DNA from: Flavobacterium sp. IB48
Lineage (GTDB): Bacteria; Bacteroidota; Bacteroidia; Flavobacteriales; Flavobacteriaceae
Assembly: GCF_016405855.1 (NCBI RefSeq)
Contig: NZ_JAEFCA010000002.1
Coordinates: 372,001 to 436,000, forward strand
DNA: 64,000 nucleotides
Reading direction: 5' to 3'
The position numbers were made by a program, and so were the translations under genes. Every line of letters starts with the position of its first letter. Within the stretch, counting starts at the first letter, position 1. The notes beneath the pieces were generated by a model. That model worked only from the letters and a program-made list of their open reading frames with translations. It was not told the origin of the DNA and ran no database searches. Below, piece by piece: positions 35,732 to 46,095 of this stretch.

Positions 35732-36814
35732 ATGAAGAGAATTTTCATGATCATGACTTTATGCGCCTTAGTTTTTGCGGGCTGCAATTCTAAAAAGGAA
35801 GAAGAAAAAGAAGAAAAAACCAAATTTCTGGTTACAAATCCAATCGAAAAAGATACTACCATTACGAAAGATTATGTATCGCAAATACATTCTATTCAAC
35901 ATATTGAGATAAGAGCTCAAGAGCGCGGTTATCTTGAAAAAATATATGTAGACGAAGGACAAATGGTAAAAAAAGGTCAGCTGCTATTTAAAATCATGCC
36001 TGCTCTTTATGAAGCCGAATTAAAAAAATCAAAAGCTGAAGTAAGTTTCAGTTCAATTGAATATCAAAACGCTAAAAAATTAGCTGATGAAAAGGTAGTT
36101 TCTCCAAATGAGCTGGCAATGGCAAAAGCTAAATTAGAAAAAGCAAATGCTGAAATGGCTTTAAGCAAAGTTCATCTTCAGTTTACAGAAATCAGAGCGC
36201 CTTTTGACGGAATCATTGACAAGTTTCACGTACGTCAGGGAAGTTTAGTTGATGAAGGAGAATTGCTTACAGAATTGGCAGATAACAGCTCAATGTGGGT
36301 ATATTATAACGTTCCAGAATCTGAATATTTAGATTATCAGGAAAAGACAGGAAAAAGCGGTAAAATGAAAGTCAATCTTTTAATGGCTAACAACAAAAAA
36401 TTCCAATATCCTGGAGTTGTAGAAACCATTGAAGCCGATTTTGACAATGAAACCGGAAACATTCCATTTAGAGCCACTTTTCCTAATCCAAAAAGATTAT
36501 TAAGACATGGAGAAACAGGAAGCATTCAAATGCCTATCGAACTTAAAAATGCTATGCTAATACCTCAAAAAGCGACATTTGAAGTTTTAGACAAAAAATA
36601 TGTGTATGTAATTGATAAAAATAATGCTGTAAAATCTAGAGAGATTGTTATTGCTGCCGAAATGCCTCACCTATTTGTAATAAAGGAAGGCTTGTCTCTT
36701 AATGATAAAATACTTTTAGAAGGACTTCGTCTTGTAAAAGAAAATCAAAAAATAGACTACGAAGTGGTAAAACCGCAATCGGTTATGTCCAATTTAGAGC
36801 TGTATGCAGAATAA
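35732..36814 (+). CDS. RND efflux periplasmic adaptor lipoprotein (AcrA/MexA-like)
   Basis: The ATG at 35732 begins a lipoprotein signal (MKRIFMIMTLCALVFAGC, lipid Cys C18), giving 360 residues. Membrane-fusion blocks are clear: IEIRAQERGYLEKIYVDEGQ (lipoyl half), KGQLLFKIMPALYEAELKK, the alpha-hairpin AKLEKANAEMALSKVHL, the second lipoyl half FTEIRAPFDGIIDKFHVRQG and a beta-barrel VEFPGVVETIEADF-type region. It joins the inner-membrane pump and outer-membrane channel encoded next. The pump gene starts 20 bp downstream. Confidence 0.93.
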   Translation: MKRIFMIMTLCALVFAGCNSKKEEEKEEKTKFLVTNPIEKDTTITKDYVSQIHSIQHIEIRAQERGYLEKIYVDEGQMVKKGQLLFKIMPALYEAELKKSKAEVSFSSIEYQNAKKLADEKVVSPNELAMAKAKLEKANAEMALSKVHLQFTEIRAPFDGIIDKFHVRQGSLVDEGELLTELADNSSMWVYYNVPESEYLDYQEKTGKSGKMKVNLLMANNKKFQYPGVVETIEADFDNETGNIPFRATFPNPKRLLRHGETGSIQMPIELKNAMLIPQKATFEVLDKKYVYVIDKNNAVKSREIVIAAEMPHLFVIKEGLSLNDKILLEGLRLVKENQKIDYEVVKPQSVMSNLELYAE

Positions 36815-36834
36815 CCGAATCTAAAAAAGAAGAA

Positions 36835-39800
36835 ATGTTTAATAAATTTATACATAGACCCGTTTTTGCAATTATAATTTCGATTATAATTGTCTTTATA
36901 GGTACGCTGTCCATCAAACAGCTTCCTATATCGCAATTTCCACAAATTGCGCCTACAACCGTAAATATCTTTATCGCTTATCCAGGTGCAAGTGCCGATG
37001 TATTGGTAAAATCTACCTTAATTACCTTAGAGAATTCGCTTAATGGTACACAAGGTGTTCGTTACATGGCTACAGATGCAACAAGTGCCGGAGAAGCAAC
37101 ACTTAGAATAATTTTTGAACCAGGAACCGATCCTAATGAAGCTGTAATTAGAGTTAAAACAAGGGTAGATCAGGTAATGCCATTATTACCTGAACTGGTT
37201 CAGCGTGAAGGAGTCGTTATTACTCCTATTCAACCGAGTATGTTGATGTATGTCAACCTTTACTCGAAGAGCAAAAGCATGGATGAGAAGTTTCTCTACA
37301 ACTATGCCGATGTAAAAATGATTCCAGAAATTAGCCGTGTTAAAGGTGTTGCAAGAACTCAGATTCTTGGAAGCCGTAAATACGCCATGCGCGTTTGGTT
37401 GAATCCTGATAGAATGAGAGCTTATAAAATTTCTGTTGAAGAAGTTATGCAAGCACTTCAAGAACAAAGTATTATTGGCCGTCCTGGGCGATTAGGACAA
37501 AGTTCTGGTATTGCTGCACAATCTTTAGAATATGTGTTGACGTATAAAGGAAGATACGATGAGCCTAAACAATATGAAAATGTAATTGTGCGTGCCAATT
37601 CTGAAGGTGAAAGCATTCGCTTAAAAGACATTGCAAAAGTTGAATTAGGAAGCGAATTCTTTGATATTTACTCGAATCTAGACGGTCATCCTTCTGCAGC
37701 AATTGTATTAAAACAAAACTACGGAAGTAACGCGAGTGACGTAATTAATGATGTTAAAGCGAAACTGGAAGAAATGAAAGCGAGTTTTCCTCCAGGAATG
37801 GATTATAAAATTAGTTATGACGTTTCTCAATTCTTGGATGCTTCTATCGATCAAGTTGTTCATACTTTGAGAGATGCTTTCATTTTGGTAGCTTTGGTTG
37901 TATTTATATTTTTAGGAGATTGGCGTTCTACTTTAATTCCAATTATTGCCGTTCCAGTATCTTTAATTGGCGCTTTCTTTGTGATTCAGCTGTTTGGAAT
38001 GTCAATTAACTTGGTTACTCTTTTTTCATTGGTATTAGCAATCGGAATTGTAGTCGATAACGCTATTGTCGTCGTCGAGGCCGTCCATGCCAAATTTGAA
38101 GAATTTCCGCATATTACACCTTATCATGCCGTTAAATTAGTATTGGGCGAAATTGGAGGTGCCATTATTGCTATTACAGCCGTTATGGTTTCTGTATTTA
38201 TTCCTGTTTCGTTTATGTCTGGTCCCGTGGGAACTTTCTACAGACAATTTTCGGTTACGATGTCGAGCTCAATTATCATTTCTGCCATTGTAGCTTTGAC
38301 CCTTACTCCTGTTCTCTGTGCTATTCTTTTAAAAAACAATCATGGAAAGCAGAAAAAAGGAAATGTCCTGACAAAATCTCTAGATGCTTTTAACAGATGG
38401 TTTGAAAGACTTACAGGCCGCTATGTTGTGGTTTTAAAAACAATTGTAAGCAGAAGAGTTTTAACTTTCGGAATTCTAATTGCTTTCTGTGCTTTTATTT
38501 TTATAGAAAATAAAGTACTCCCTTCTGGATTTATTCCGAGTGAAGATCAGGGAACCATTTACGGAATCATTCAAACACCTCCTGGCGCTACTTTAGAAAG
38601 AACCAATCAGGTTGCTCAGAAATTGCAAAAAATCTGTGAAAAAGTCGAAGGCGTTGAATCTGTTTCTTCTTTGGCAGGTTACGAAATCATGACGGAAGGT
38701 CGTGGTTCTAATGCTGGAACCTGTTTAATTAACTTAAAATCATGGTCTGACAGAAAGCATTCTGTAACAGAAATCATGGAAGAATTAGAAAAGAAATCTA
38801 AAGATCTAGGTGCTGTCGTAGAGTTTTTTGAACCGCCCGCAATTCCAGGATTTGGTTCTTCTGGTGGTTTTTCTATGCGTTTACTAGACAAAACTACCAG
38901 TACCAATTACCAGGAATTTGATAAGATCAACAAGCAGTTTATGGCCGAACTAGGAAAACGTAAAGAGCTTTCTGGTTTGTTTACTTTCTTTGCTGCCAAT
39001 TATCCGCAATACGAACTGGAGATCAATAATGATTTAGCAATGCAAAAAGGCGTTTCTATTGGTAAAGCAATGGAAAACTTAAATATTTTAATTGGAAGTA
39101 CCTACGAACAAGGTTTTATCAAATTTGGACGTTTCTTTAAATTATATGTACAATCTGACCCAAAATTTAGAAGACTCCCATCAGATGTATTGAATCTCTT
39201 TGTAAAAAATGATCATGGAGAAATGGTGCCTTATTCTGCCTTTATGACTCTTAAAAAAACACAGGGACCTAATGAGATCACGCGTTACAACATGTATAAT
39301 TCTGCTGCTATTCAGGGTCAGCCTGCAAAAGGATACACCACTGCAGATGCCATTAAAGCGGTACAGGAAACCGCTCTTAAAACACTTCCTAAAGGGTATG
39401 ATATTGCATGGGAAGGTCTTTCTTATGATGAAGCTGGAAGAGGCAACGAATCGCTTTATATCTTTTTAGTGGTATTGGCTTTCGTTTACTTCGTATTGGC
39501 TGCACAATATGAGAGTTTTATTATTCCGTTGTCTGTAATTTTATCTATTCCTGTTGGAATTTTAGGTTCGTTTGTCATTCTTCAAATGATGGGCTTGCAA
39601 AACGATATTTACGCTCAAATCGGATTGATTATGCTGGTCGGATTGCTTGGTAAAAATGCCGTACTGATCGTCGAATTTGCTGTATTAAAACATTCGCAAG
39701 GCGCGACAATTCTCGAAGCTGCAATTGAAGGTGCCAAAGTTCGTTTTAGACCTATCTTAATGACATCATTTGCCTTTATTGCTGGTTTGATACCGTTAAT

Positions 39801-40041
39801 TTTTGCTTCTGGAGCGGGCGCAATTGGAAACAGAACTATTGGAGGATCTGCGCTTGGAGGAATGCTTTTCGGAACCATTTTCGGAGTAATCATAGTTCCT
39901 GGACTATATTACATTTTTGGTTCATTGGCACAAGGCCGAAAACTAATTAAAGGAGAAGAAGAAAGCTCATTATCTGATGATTTCATGCATCATGTAGATG
40001 ATTTTTCAACAAACAATCAAACGGAGGAAAATGAAGAATAA
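36835..40041 (+). CDS. RND efflux pump, inner-membrane subunit (HAE1/AcrB-like)
   Basis: A 1,068-residue resistance-nodulation-division pump with two repeats of six membrane helices and large periplasmic loops. It opens with FIHRPVFAIIISIIIVFIGTLSIKQLPISQFPQIAPTTV-type HAE1 sequence. In the proton-relay helix the motif is VVDNAIVVVE: D408 is present, but the second Asp of AcrB's DD pair is N409. The TM10 Lys is kept (GLLGKNAVLIVEF). The protein exports drugs or other hydrophobic compounds using the proton gradient; substrates are unknown. The gene overlaps the channel gene by 11 bp. Confidence 0.94.
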   Translation: MFNKFIHRPVFAIIISIIIVFIGTLSIKQLPISQFPQIAPTTVNIFIAYPGASADVLVKSTLITLENSLNGTQGVRYMATDATSAGEATLRIIFEPGTDPNEAVIRVKTRVDQVMPLLPELVQREGVVITPIQPSMLMYVNLYSKSKSMDEKFLYNYADVKMIPEISRVKGVARTQILGSRKYAMRVWLNPDRMRAYKISVEEVMQALQEQSIIGRPGRLGQSSGIAAQSLEYVLTYKGRYDEPKQYENVIVRANSEGESIRLKDIAKVELGSEFFDIYSNLDGHPSAAIVLKQNYGSNASDVINDVKAKLEEMKASFPPGMDYKISYDVSQFLDASIDQVVHTLRDAFILVALVVFIFLGDWRSTLIPIIAVPVSLIGAFFVIQLFGMSINLVTLFSLVLAIGIVVDNAIVVVEAVHAKFEEFPHITPYHAVKLVLGEIGGAIIAITAVMVSVFIPVSFMSGPVGTFYRQFSVTMSSSIIISAIVALTLTPVLCAILLKNNHGKQKKGNVLTKSLDAFNRWFERLTGRYVVVLKTIVSRRVLTFGILIAFCAFIFIENKVLPSGFIPSEDQGTIYGIIQTPPGATLERTNQVAQKLQKICEKVEGVESVSSLAGYEIMTEGRGSNAGTCLINLKSWSDRKHSVTEIMEELEKKSKDLGAVVEFFEPPAIPGFGSSGGFSMRLLDKTTSTNYQEFDKINKQFMAELGKRKELSGLFTFFAANYPQYELEINNDLAMQKGVSIGKAMENLNILIGSTYEQGFIKFGRFFKLYVQSDPKFRRLPSDVLNLFVKNDHGEMVPYSAFMTLKKTQGPNEITRYNMYNSAAIQGQPAKGYTTADAIKAVQETALKTLPKGYDIAWEGLSYDEAGRGNESLYIFLVVLAFVYFVLAAQYESFIIPLSVILSIPVGILGSFVILQMMGLQNDIYAQIGLIMLVGLLGKNAVLIVEFAVLKHSQGATILEAAIEGAKVRFRPILMTSFAFIAGLIPLIFASGAGAIGNRTIGGSALGGMLFGTIFGVIIVPGLYYIFGSLAQGRKLIKGEEESSLSDDFMHHVDDFSTNNQTEENEE

Positions 40042-41467
40042 CAGAAATATTAAATACGCAGGTCTTATCTGCGTATTACTCTCTATAGCGGGTTGTAAAA
40101 CAACTTCTATTGTAGAAAAAACAGAAAACAAAACGGTACCCGAAAACTATGCTGATAATGGTTTAGATACCCTCAATACTGGAAAAGTTCAATGGAGAAG
40201 TTATTTTACAGATGAAAATTTGGAGAATCTGATTGATATTGCATTGAAAAACAATCAGGAATTGAATATTACGCTTCAAGAAATTGAAATTGCTAAAAGC
40301 GAAGTAAAAGCACGAAAAGGAGAATACCTGCCATTTGTTGGTTTTAGCGCTGGTGCCGACTTAACCAAATCTGGACGATACACCAGCACAGGTTCTGGCG
40401 AAGCAACAACAGATATTATGCCTGGCAAAGAAACACCTGATCCGCTTCCTAATTATCGTTTTGCACTGACTTCAAGTTGGGAAATAGATATTTGGAACAA
40501 ACTTCATAATGCAAAAAAAGCCGCTTTAAACCGTTATTTAGGTTCTATTGAAGGAAAGAATTTTGTGATTACCAATTTGATTGCAGAAATAGCCGATTCG
40601 TATTATGAACTTTTAGCATTAGATAATCAACTAGAAATCACCAAACAAAATATTGACATTCAAACCAATGCTTTAAAAGTGGTTAAAATACAGAAAGAAG
40701 CCGCAAGAGTGAACGAATTGGCTGTACGTAGATTTGAAGCGCAGATTTTAAGTACGCAAAGTCTTCAGTTTGATATTCAACAGCAAATTACTGAAACGGA
40801 GAATAAAATCAATTTCTTATTAGGGCGTTTTCCTCAAAAAATTGCTAGAAGCAGCAATACTTTCAGCACTATTACTCCGGCAGATATTCACGCAGGAGTA
40901 CCTTCACAGCTTTTAGAGAATCGTCCAGATATTAAAAAAGCAGAAATGGAACTAATTGCTGCAAAACTGGATATTAAAGCTACTAAAGCAAAATTTTACC
41001 CTTCGCTAGGCATTTCTGCAGGGATTGGATATGAAGCTTTTAATACCAAATATTTACTGACTTCTCCAGAATCTTTGTTGTATTCTATAGCAGGCGATTT
41101 GGTTGCTCCTCTAATTAATAGAAATGCAATAAAAACAGAATATCTTACCGCTGGAGCTAAGCAAATTCAGGCTGTATACAATTATGAAAGAACATTGGTA
41201 AATGCTTATATTGAAGTTGCCAACCAATTGTCTAAAATTCAAAATACGGCAAAAAGCTATGACTTGAAGTCACAGCAAGTTGATGCTTTAAACGAATCTG
41301 TTCAGATATCTAACAATTTGTTTAGTTCTGCCAGAGCAGATTATATGGAAGTTTTATTGACTCAAAAAGATGCTTTAGAATCAAAATTTGAACTTATCGA
41401 AACCAAAAAACAGCAGATGAACGCCTTTGTTAATGTTTACAGAGCATTAGGAGGTGGCTGGAATTAG
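40031..41467 (+). CDS. RND efflux outer-membrane channel lipoprotein (TolC/OprM-like)
   Basis: The ATG at 40031 follows a strong GGAGG Shine-Dalgarno, rare in this window, and starts a lipoprotein signal (lipobox SIAGC, C22), giving 478 residues. Two outer-membrane efflux (OEP) repeats follow: the first through LIDIALKNNQELNITLQEIEIAKSE and ALTSSWEIDIWNKLHNAKKAA, the second through LLENRPDIKKAEMELIAAKLD and YPSLGISAGIGYE. NodT/OprM-type length and order. It completes the tripartite pump and overlaps its inner-membrane subunit, so translation is probably coupled. Confidence 0.93.
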   Translation: MKNNRNIKYAGLICVLLSIAGCKTTSIVEKTENKTVPENYADNGLDTLNTGKVQWRSYFTDENLENLIDIALKNNQELNITLQEIEIAKSEVKARKGEYLPFVGFSAGADLTKSGRYTSTGSGEATTDIMPGKETPDPLPNYRFALTSSWEIDIWNKLHNAKKAALNRYLGSIEGKNFVITNLIAEIADSYYELLALDNQLEITKQNIDIQTNALKVVKIQKEAARVNELAVRRFEAQILSTQSLQFDIQQQITETENKINFLLGRFPQKIARSSNTFSTITPADIHAGVPSQLLENRPDIKKAEMELIAAKLDIKATKAKFYPSLGISAGIGYEAFNTKYLLTSPESLLYSIAGDLVAPLINRNAIKTEYLTAGAKQIQAVYNYERTLVNAYIEVANQLSKIQNTAKSYDLKSQQVDALNESVQISNNLFSSARADYMEVLLTQKDALESKFELIETKKQQMNAFVNVYRALGGGWN

Positions 41468-41489
41468 TAGTTTTCATTTTTATTTTTTG

Positions 41490-41523
41490 AAAAGGAGATT
41501 GGCTGAAAAGCTAATCTCCTTTT
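41490..41523 (+). terminator. Intrinsic terminator of the efflux operon
   Basis: A 15-bp stem, 14 pairs plus one G-T wobble, spans 41490-41504 with 41509-41523 around a GAAA tetraloop (GNRA type) and ends in TTTTT. It begins 23 bp past the channel gene stop. Confidence 0.9.
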
Positions 41524-41625
41524 TGTATTTAAAATGCTAAGCTCTTACTTAACTAAATATTTTTTTTATAATTTTAGTACATTAAAATTCAGATTTTCTA
41601 CAAAATTAAAATGAAAATTCGCAGC

Positions 41626-42303
41626 ATGAAAATTTTAATTATAGAAGACGAAAAAGAAATTGCCAAAAACATTAAAAATTACTTTAATAGCAATGGCATT
41701 CAATGCGAAACAGCTCATACCTATAGTCTAGCACTTAACAAAATTGAAAGTTATGATTACGATTGCATTCTTTTAGATTTAATGCTACCTGATGGAGACG
41801 GATTCGAAATATTAAAAGAACTAAAAAATAAAAATAAAACAGAAGGCATAATTATCATTTCGGCTAAAGAAACTCTAGAAACAAGAATAGAAGGTTTTAA
41901 TCTTGGAGCCGATGACTTTCTTACTAAACCTTTTCATCTTTCTGAGCTTCTTGTTCGCATGCAAGCTCTTATACGCCGCAAAAACTTTAAAGGCAGTAAT
42001 TCTGTCGTGTATAACGAAATAACTGTTGATATTCTCTCAAAAAATGTTACGATAAAAGATCAAAAAATTGATCTCACCAAAAAAGAACTTGATTTATTAT
42101 TATTTCTTATCGGAAACAAAGAAAGAGTGTTGTCAAAATCTGCAATTGCAGAACATCTTTCTGGCGATATGGCAGATATGCTAGATAATCATGATTTTAT
42201 TTATGCTCATATAAAAAACTTAAAAAAGAAACTCAGTCAGGCTGGCGCTGGAGATTATATAAAAACGGTTTACGGATTAGGATATCGATGGGAAAATGAA
42301 TAA
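41626..42303 (+). CDS. OmpR/PhoB-family response regulator
   Basis: A 225-residue regulator (ATG at 41626 gives the standard MKILIIEDEKE opening; an ATG five codons upstream is possible). The receiver domain has the acidic pair in IIEDE, the phospho-acceptor in CILLDLMLPDGDGFEIL, and the Lys in FLTKPFHLSELL. A C-terminal winged helix (residues about 125-225; LTKKELDLLLFLIGNKERVLSKSAIAEHL and IKTVYGLGYRWENE) binds DNA. Its stop overlaps the kinase start by 8 bp. The pair lies just after the efflux operon and before a TonB-dependent receptor, either of which may be its target. Confidence 0.93.
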   Translation: MKILIIEDEKEIAKNIKNYFNSNGIQCETAHTYSLALNKIESYDYDCILLDLMLPDGDGFEILKELKNKNKTEGIIIISAKETLETRIEGFNLGADDFLTKPFHLSELLVRMQALIRRKNFKGSNSVVYNEITVDILSKNVTIKDQKIDLTKKELDLLLFLIGNKERVLSKSAIAEHLSGDMADMLDNHDFIYAHIKNLKKKLSQAGAGDYIKTVYGLGYRWENE

Positions 42304-43561
42304 AAAAAAATTACTTCACAAAAGCACAGAAAGCTTTCTTATTTTTTCAGTTATAATACTTCTGATTGCAGCTCCTGTTTTCTATTTCATTAGCCAATGG
42401 CTTTATATATACGAAACAGAAGAAGTTCTTTTGATGCATAAAGGTGCTTTTGTAAAAGAGAGTCATTCTAATTTTACAGAAAAAGATATAAAGCTTTGGA
42501 ATAAATACAATCGTGATGTTATGATTGTTCCCGATATGGGCGTAAAAAAGGACAGTATTGTTGGGGTTATAATGTACGATTCGATTGCTGAAGCAGATGA
42601 ACCTTTTCGTATTATATATTCTCCTGTTAAAATAAATGGTAAAAAATATACTTATACAGAAAGAATTAATCTTCTCGAAATGGAAGGAATGGTTTTTAGT
42701 GTAGCAGCAATGTTTTTAGTAATCATCATCATACTCCTTATTGGAATTATATTGCTTTCAAAAATAACATCGGCTAAACTATGGAAACCTTTTTACAATA
42801 CTTTAGATCAAATTCATGACTTTGAAATTGACAAAAACAAAGCTCCGCACTTTACTCCTACTGATATTGACGAATTTGATCGTTTAAATAAAAGTCTTGA
42901 CCTTTTAATAGAAAAAAACACAGCTATTTATAAAAGCCAGAGAGAGTTTATTGAAAATGCTGCTCATGAACTTCAAACTCCTCTTACTCTCTTCCAAACA
43001 AAAATAGAGACTTTGTCACAGCTCAATCTTAATGAAGAGCAATCTAATCTAGTGGGCTCGATTTCTAATGATGTATCCAGACTTAACAGACTTAATAAAA
43101 ACTTATTGTTGCTCTCTAAAATCGATAATGAAATTTATTTTGATAAAAACCCTGTCGTAATCAACAATTATATAGAAAAACATCTTGACTTTTTTACTGA
43201 ACAGGCAGCATCTAAAAGTATTGCAATTAAAACCGATTTCAGATTTAGTTTAAAAATAACAGCGAATCCAACCTTAACTGAGGTTCTAATCAATAATCTT
43301 TTTCTTAATGCCATTCGTCATAATAAAAAAGACGGAAGCATTATCGTAACTACGCTAGAAAATGAACTTATTTTTCAAAATACTGGAGTAAAAGCCCCTC
43401 TTGATACAAAAAAACTTTTCAATAGATTTTCAAAAAGCAATCCTTCTTCTCAAGGAAGCGGTCTGGGGCTGGCTATTGTTAAAAAAATTGCTGAAGCCAA
43501 CAATTGGAAAATCAAGTACACTTTTGACCAGAATCTACACTGCTTCAGTATTAGATTTTAG
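42296..43561 (+). CDS. Sensor histidine kinase (HisKA/HATPase), partner of the OmpR regulator
   Basis: A 421-residue membrane kinase. Two membrane segments (about 15-35 and 130-160) flank a small periplasmic region. The dimerisation/phosphorylation helix carries ENAAHELQTPLTLFQTK, with the phospho-His in AAHELQTP, and the ATPase has NNLFLNAIRHN (N box) and SGLGLAIVKKIA (G2 box). The periplasmic domain is only about 95 residues and has no named sensor fold. It is co-translated with the regulator through an ATGAATAA-type overlap. The signal is unknown; envelope stress or the efflux substrate are reasonable guesses. Confidence 0.92.
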   Translation: MNKKKLLHKSTESFLIFSVIILLIAAPVFYFISQWLYIYETEEVLLMHKGAFVKESHSNFTEKDIKLWNKYNRDVMIVPDMGVKKDSIVGVIMYDSIAEADEPFRIIYSPVKINGKKYTYTERINLLEMEGMVFSVAAMFLVIIIILLIGIILLSKITSAKLWKPFYNTLDQIHDFEIDKNKAPHFTPTDIDEFDRLNKSLDLLIEKNTAIYKSQREFIENAAHELQTPLTLFQTKIETLSQLNLNEEQSNLVGSISNDVSRLNRLNKNLLLLSKIDNEIYFDKNPVVINNYIEKHLDFFTEQAASKSIAIKTDFRFSLKITANPTLTEVLINNLFLNAIRHNKKDGSIIVTTLENELIFQNTGVKAPLDTKKLFNRFSKSNPSSQGSGLGLAIVKKIAEANNWKIKYTFDQNLHCFSIRF

Positions 43562-43627
43562 CTAATTCAGAATTTCTGCAAAATCACTTTTAATCTTTGT
43601 TCTGCAATATATTTATAATCCAGTACA

Positions 43628-46039
43628 ATGAAATTAAAAATGATTTTGCTGTTTTCATTTCTAATAATAGAAGTTTTCAGCACGACCGCACAAAACCATA
43701 CTGCATCTGTTTCAGGCCTTATAAAAGATAATGTATCTAAAGAATCTGTACCATTTGCCAATGTCCTAATTAAAAACGCCTCTGATCAAAAATTCATAGC
43801 AGGAACTGTAACCAGCGAAGATGGACGCTTTACTATTCCAAATATAACTTCTGGAAATTATCTGCTTGAAATTACTTCAACAGGATTTAAAATGAAGACA
43901 CAGAAACTATTTATCGGAAATCTTTCTGAATATCTTGATCTGAATAGTATTGAAATTGAACCAGACATCAATAATCTTGCTGAAGTTGTAGTGACCAATA
44001 AACCTTCAGGATCAAGTAATCAAATAGATAAAAAAGTATTTTCGGTTGCAGACAATATCACGCAAAGTGGCGGATCTGTACTTCAATCTATGCAGTCTCT
44101 TCCAGGTGTTACCACCAACGATGGAAAAATTCAGCTTAGAGGAAATGATAAAGTAATAATTTTAATTGACGGAAAACAAACTGCTCTTACTGGTTTTGGA
44201 AACCAATCGGGTCTGGATAATATTCCTGCTTCTGCTATTGAAAAAATTGAAATTATAAATAATCCATCGTCAAAATTTGATGCGAATGGAAATGCCGGAA
44301 TTATCAATATTATTTATAAAAAAAACAAACAAGAAGGCTTTAATGGTAAAATTGGAATTAGTTCGGGATATGGAGCTTTGTGGGAGCGAAAAGCAAATCT
44401 TCCTTCTGTACGTCCTCAATACCAAATGACACCAAAAATAAATCCTTCGCTTTCCTTAAATTATCGCAAAGAAAAAATAAACGCTTATCTGCAAGTAGAT
44501 TATTTGTATACAGAAACACTGAATAAAAACGAATTTGTAAACCGTACTTATGATGATGGCACTGTTATAAATCAGCAAACAGTTAGAAATCGCGATACGC
44601 ATTTTACAACATTAAAAACGGGCATTGACTGGAATTATAACGAGAACAATACTTTTGCTTTTTCTGGTCTTTTTGGTAGTGAAAAAATTATTGATAATGG
44701 AGACGAGCCTTTCTTTAATCAAGATTACTCACAACGTCTTCGTCTATGGCAGTTTTTAGAAGATGAATTAAAAACAACTGTAATGGCAAGTGCTTCTTAC
44801 GAACATAAATTTATGGGAGCTGGACATAAGCTAAACGCTGGAATTAATTACACTTATCATAGAGAAGACGAGAAATATTTCTTTACCAATACATTGCCTG
44901 ACTTTATAGGTCAAGATGCTTTTAAGCTCCTTTCTGATGAAAAGGTTCTCGATTTGAATGTCGATTATGTTCGCCCGTTAAAATATGGACGTTTTGAAAC
45001 CGGTTTTAAATTTAGAAATCGAGAGATTCCAACCAATATGCAGTTTTTTCCAGGCGAAAATTCTCCTATTGATGCGGCAGCTGGCGGCTGGGCAGTATAC
45101 AAAGAAATTATTCCTGCACTCTATTCTAATTACATCTACGAAACCAATAAAATTGAAGCAGAAATAGGGCTTCGTCTCGAATATGTAAAGTTGAACTATG
45201 ATGTAAATCCCGATCATCCAACGTATAAAAGTAATGGTTATAATTATACAGAACCTTTTCCGAGTGTTCGTTTTGGCTATAAAATAAATGAACAAAATAA
45301 AATTACAGCATTTTATAATCGCAGAGTTGACAGGCCAAATGAAGTGGATATTCGTATTTTTCCAAAATATGATGATGCAGAGATCATAAAAGTCGGCAAC
45401 CCTGCTTTAAAACCTCAATTTACAAGTGCATTTGAACTTGGATACAAAAAAAGCATCGAAAAAGGAAGTCTTATAGCTTCTCTTTACTATAGAATTATAA
45501 ACGGAACCATAACTAGAATTGCTACAACTGTTCCTGGAAGCACATTGATTTATAATGTTTTTCAAAATGCAGATAAAAGCACTTCGGCTGGTATTGAGGC
45601 CATTTATACGCAAGAACTTACTTCATGGTATTCTTTTAATTTGAATGGAAATCTTTATCAAAATACAATTGATGCTTTTTCGGTTACCAACTTGTATCCG
45701 CAACCAAGCACCTACTTTGGCGAACGACAGCAGATGGTTTCTGGAAATTTAAAATGGAACAATACTTTGCTGTTTGACAAGACTTTAAAAGGGCAAATTT
45801 CAATGATTTATTTAGCTCCAGACATTATTGCTCAAGGCAAAATTAATTCAAGATTTTCAGTAGATCTTGGAATTAAAAAAACGGTTCAGAAAGGAAAGGG
45901 AGAAGTTTTTTTAAATGCATCTGATATCTTTAACACCCTTATAATTCAAAAAGAAGTTCAAGGAATGGGCTTCTCATACAATAGTAAAGATTATTATGAA
46001 ACACAAGTGATACGTTTTGGATACAGTTACAAATTCTAG
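43628..46039 (+). CDS. TonB-dependent receptor, outer-membrane beta-barrel family (1)
   Basis: An 803-residue outer-membrane protein with a signal peptide ending near TTAQ. Residues about 22-110 are a carboxypeptidase-regulatory-like domain (SVSGLIKDNVSKESVPFANV), followed by a TonB plug (VFSVADNITQSGGSVLQSMQSLPGV, KIQLRGNDKVIILIDGKQ) and a C-terminal beta-barrel of the type found in non-SusC Bacteroidota receptors (ITAFYNRRVDRPNEVDIRIFPKYDDAE). The barrel ends in aromatic VIRFGYSYKF. It lacks a SusD partner. It follows the two-component genes by 66 bp, so it may be a target or part of the same unit. The ligand is unknown; this group may transport metals, peptides or small ligands. Confidence 0.9.
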   Translation: MKLKMILLFSFLIIEVFSTTAQNHTASVSGLIKDNVSKESVPFANVLIKNASDQKFIAGTVTSEDGRFTIPNITSGNYLLEITSTGFKMKTQKLFIGNLSEYLDLNSIEIEPDINNLAEVVVTNKPSGSSNQIDKKVFSVADNITQSGGSVLQSMQSLPGVTTNDGKIQLRGNDKVIILIDGKQTALTGFGNQSGLDNIPASAIEKIEIINNPSSKFDANGNAGIINIIYKKNKQEGFNGKIGISSGYGALWERKANLPSVRPQYQMTPKINPSLSLNYRKEKINAYLQVDYLYTETLNKNEFVNRTYDDGTVINQQTVRNRDTHFTTLKTGIDWNYNENNTFAFSGLFGSEKIIDNGDEPFFNQDYSQRLRLWQFLEDELKTTVMASASYEHKFMGAGHKLNAGINYTYHREDEKYFFTNTLPDFIGQDAFKLLSDEKVLDLNVDYVRPLKYGRFETGFKFRNREIPTNMQFFPGENSPIDAAAGGWAVYKEIIPALYSNYIYETNKIEAEIGLRLEYVKLNYDVNPDHPTYKSNGYNYTEPFPSVRFGYKINEQNKITAFYNRRVDRPNEVDIRIFPKYDDAEIIKVGNPALKPQFTSAFELGYKKSIEKGSLIASLYYRIINGTITRIATTVPGSTLIYNVFQNADKSTSAGIEAIYTQELTSWYSFNLNGNLYQNTIDAFSVTNLYPQPSTYFGERQQMVSGNLKWNNTLLFDKTLKGQISMIYLAPDIIAQGKINSRFSVDLGIKKTVQKGKGEVFLNASDIFNTLIIQKEVQGMGFSYNSKDYYETQVIRFGYSYKF

Positions 46040-46095
46040 ATTTCAAAAATTCAAATTTAGATTTTATGGCTTTTGAACTTATAATCTTATTTTAA

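Noticed and set aside
44978..45295. A 105-residue minus-strand open frame inside the TonB-dependent receptor
   Set aside because: A shadow of the conserved beta-barrel sequence on the other strand.
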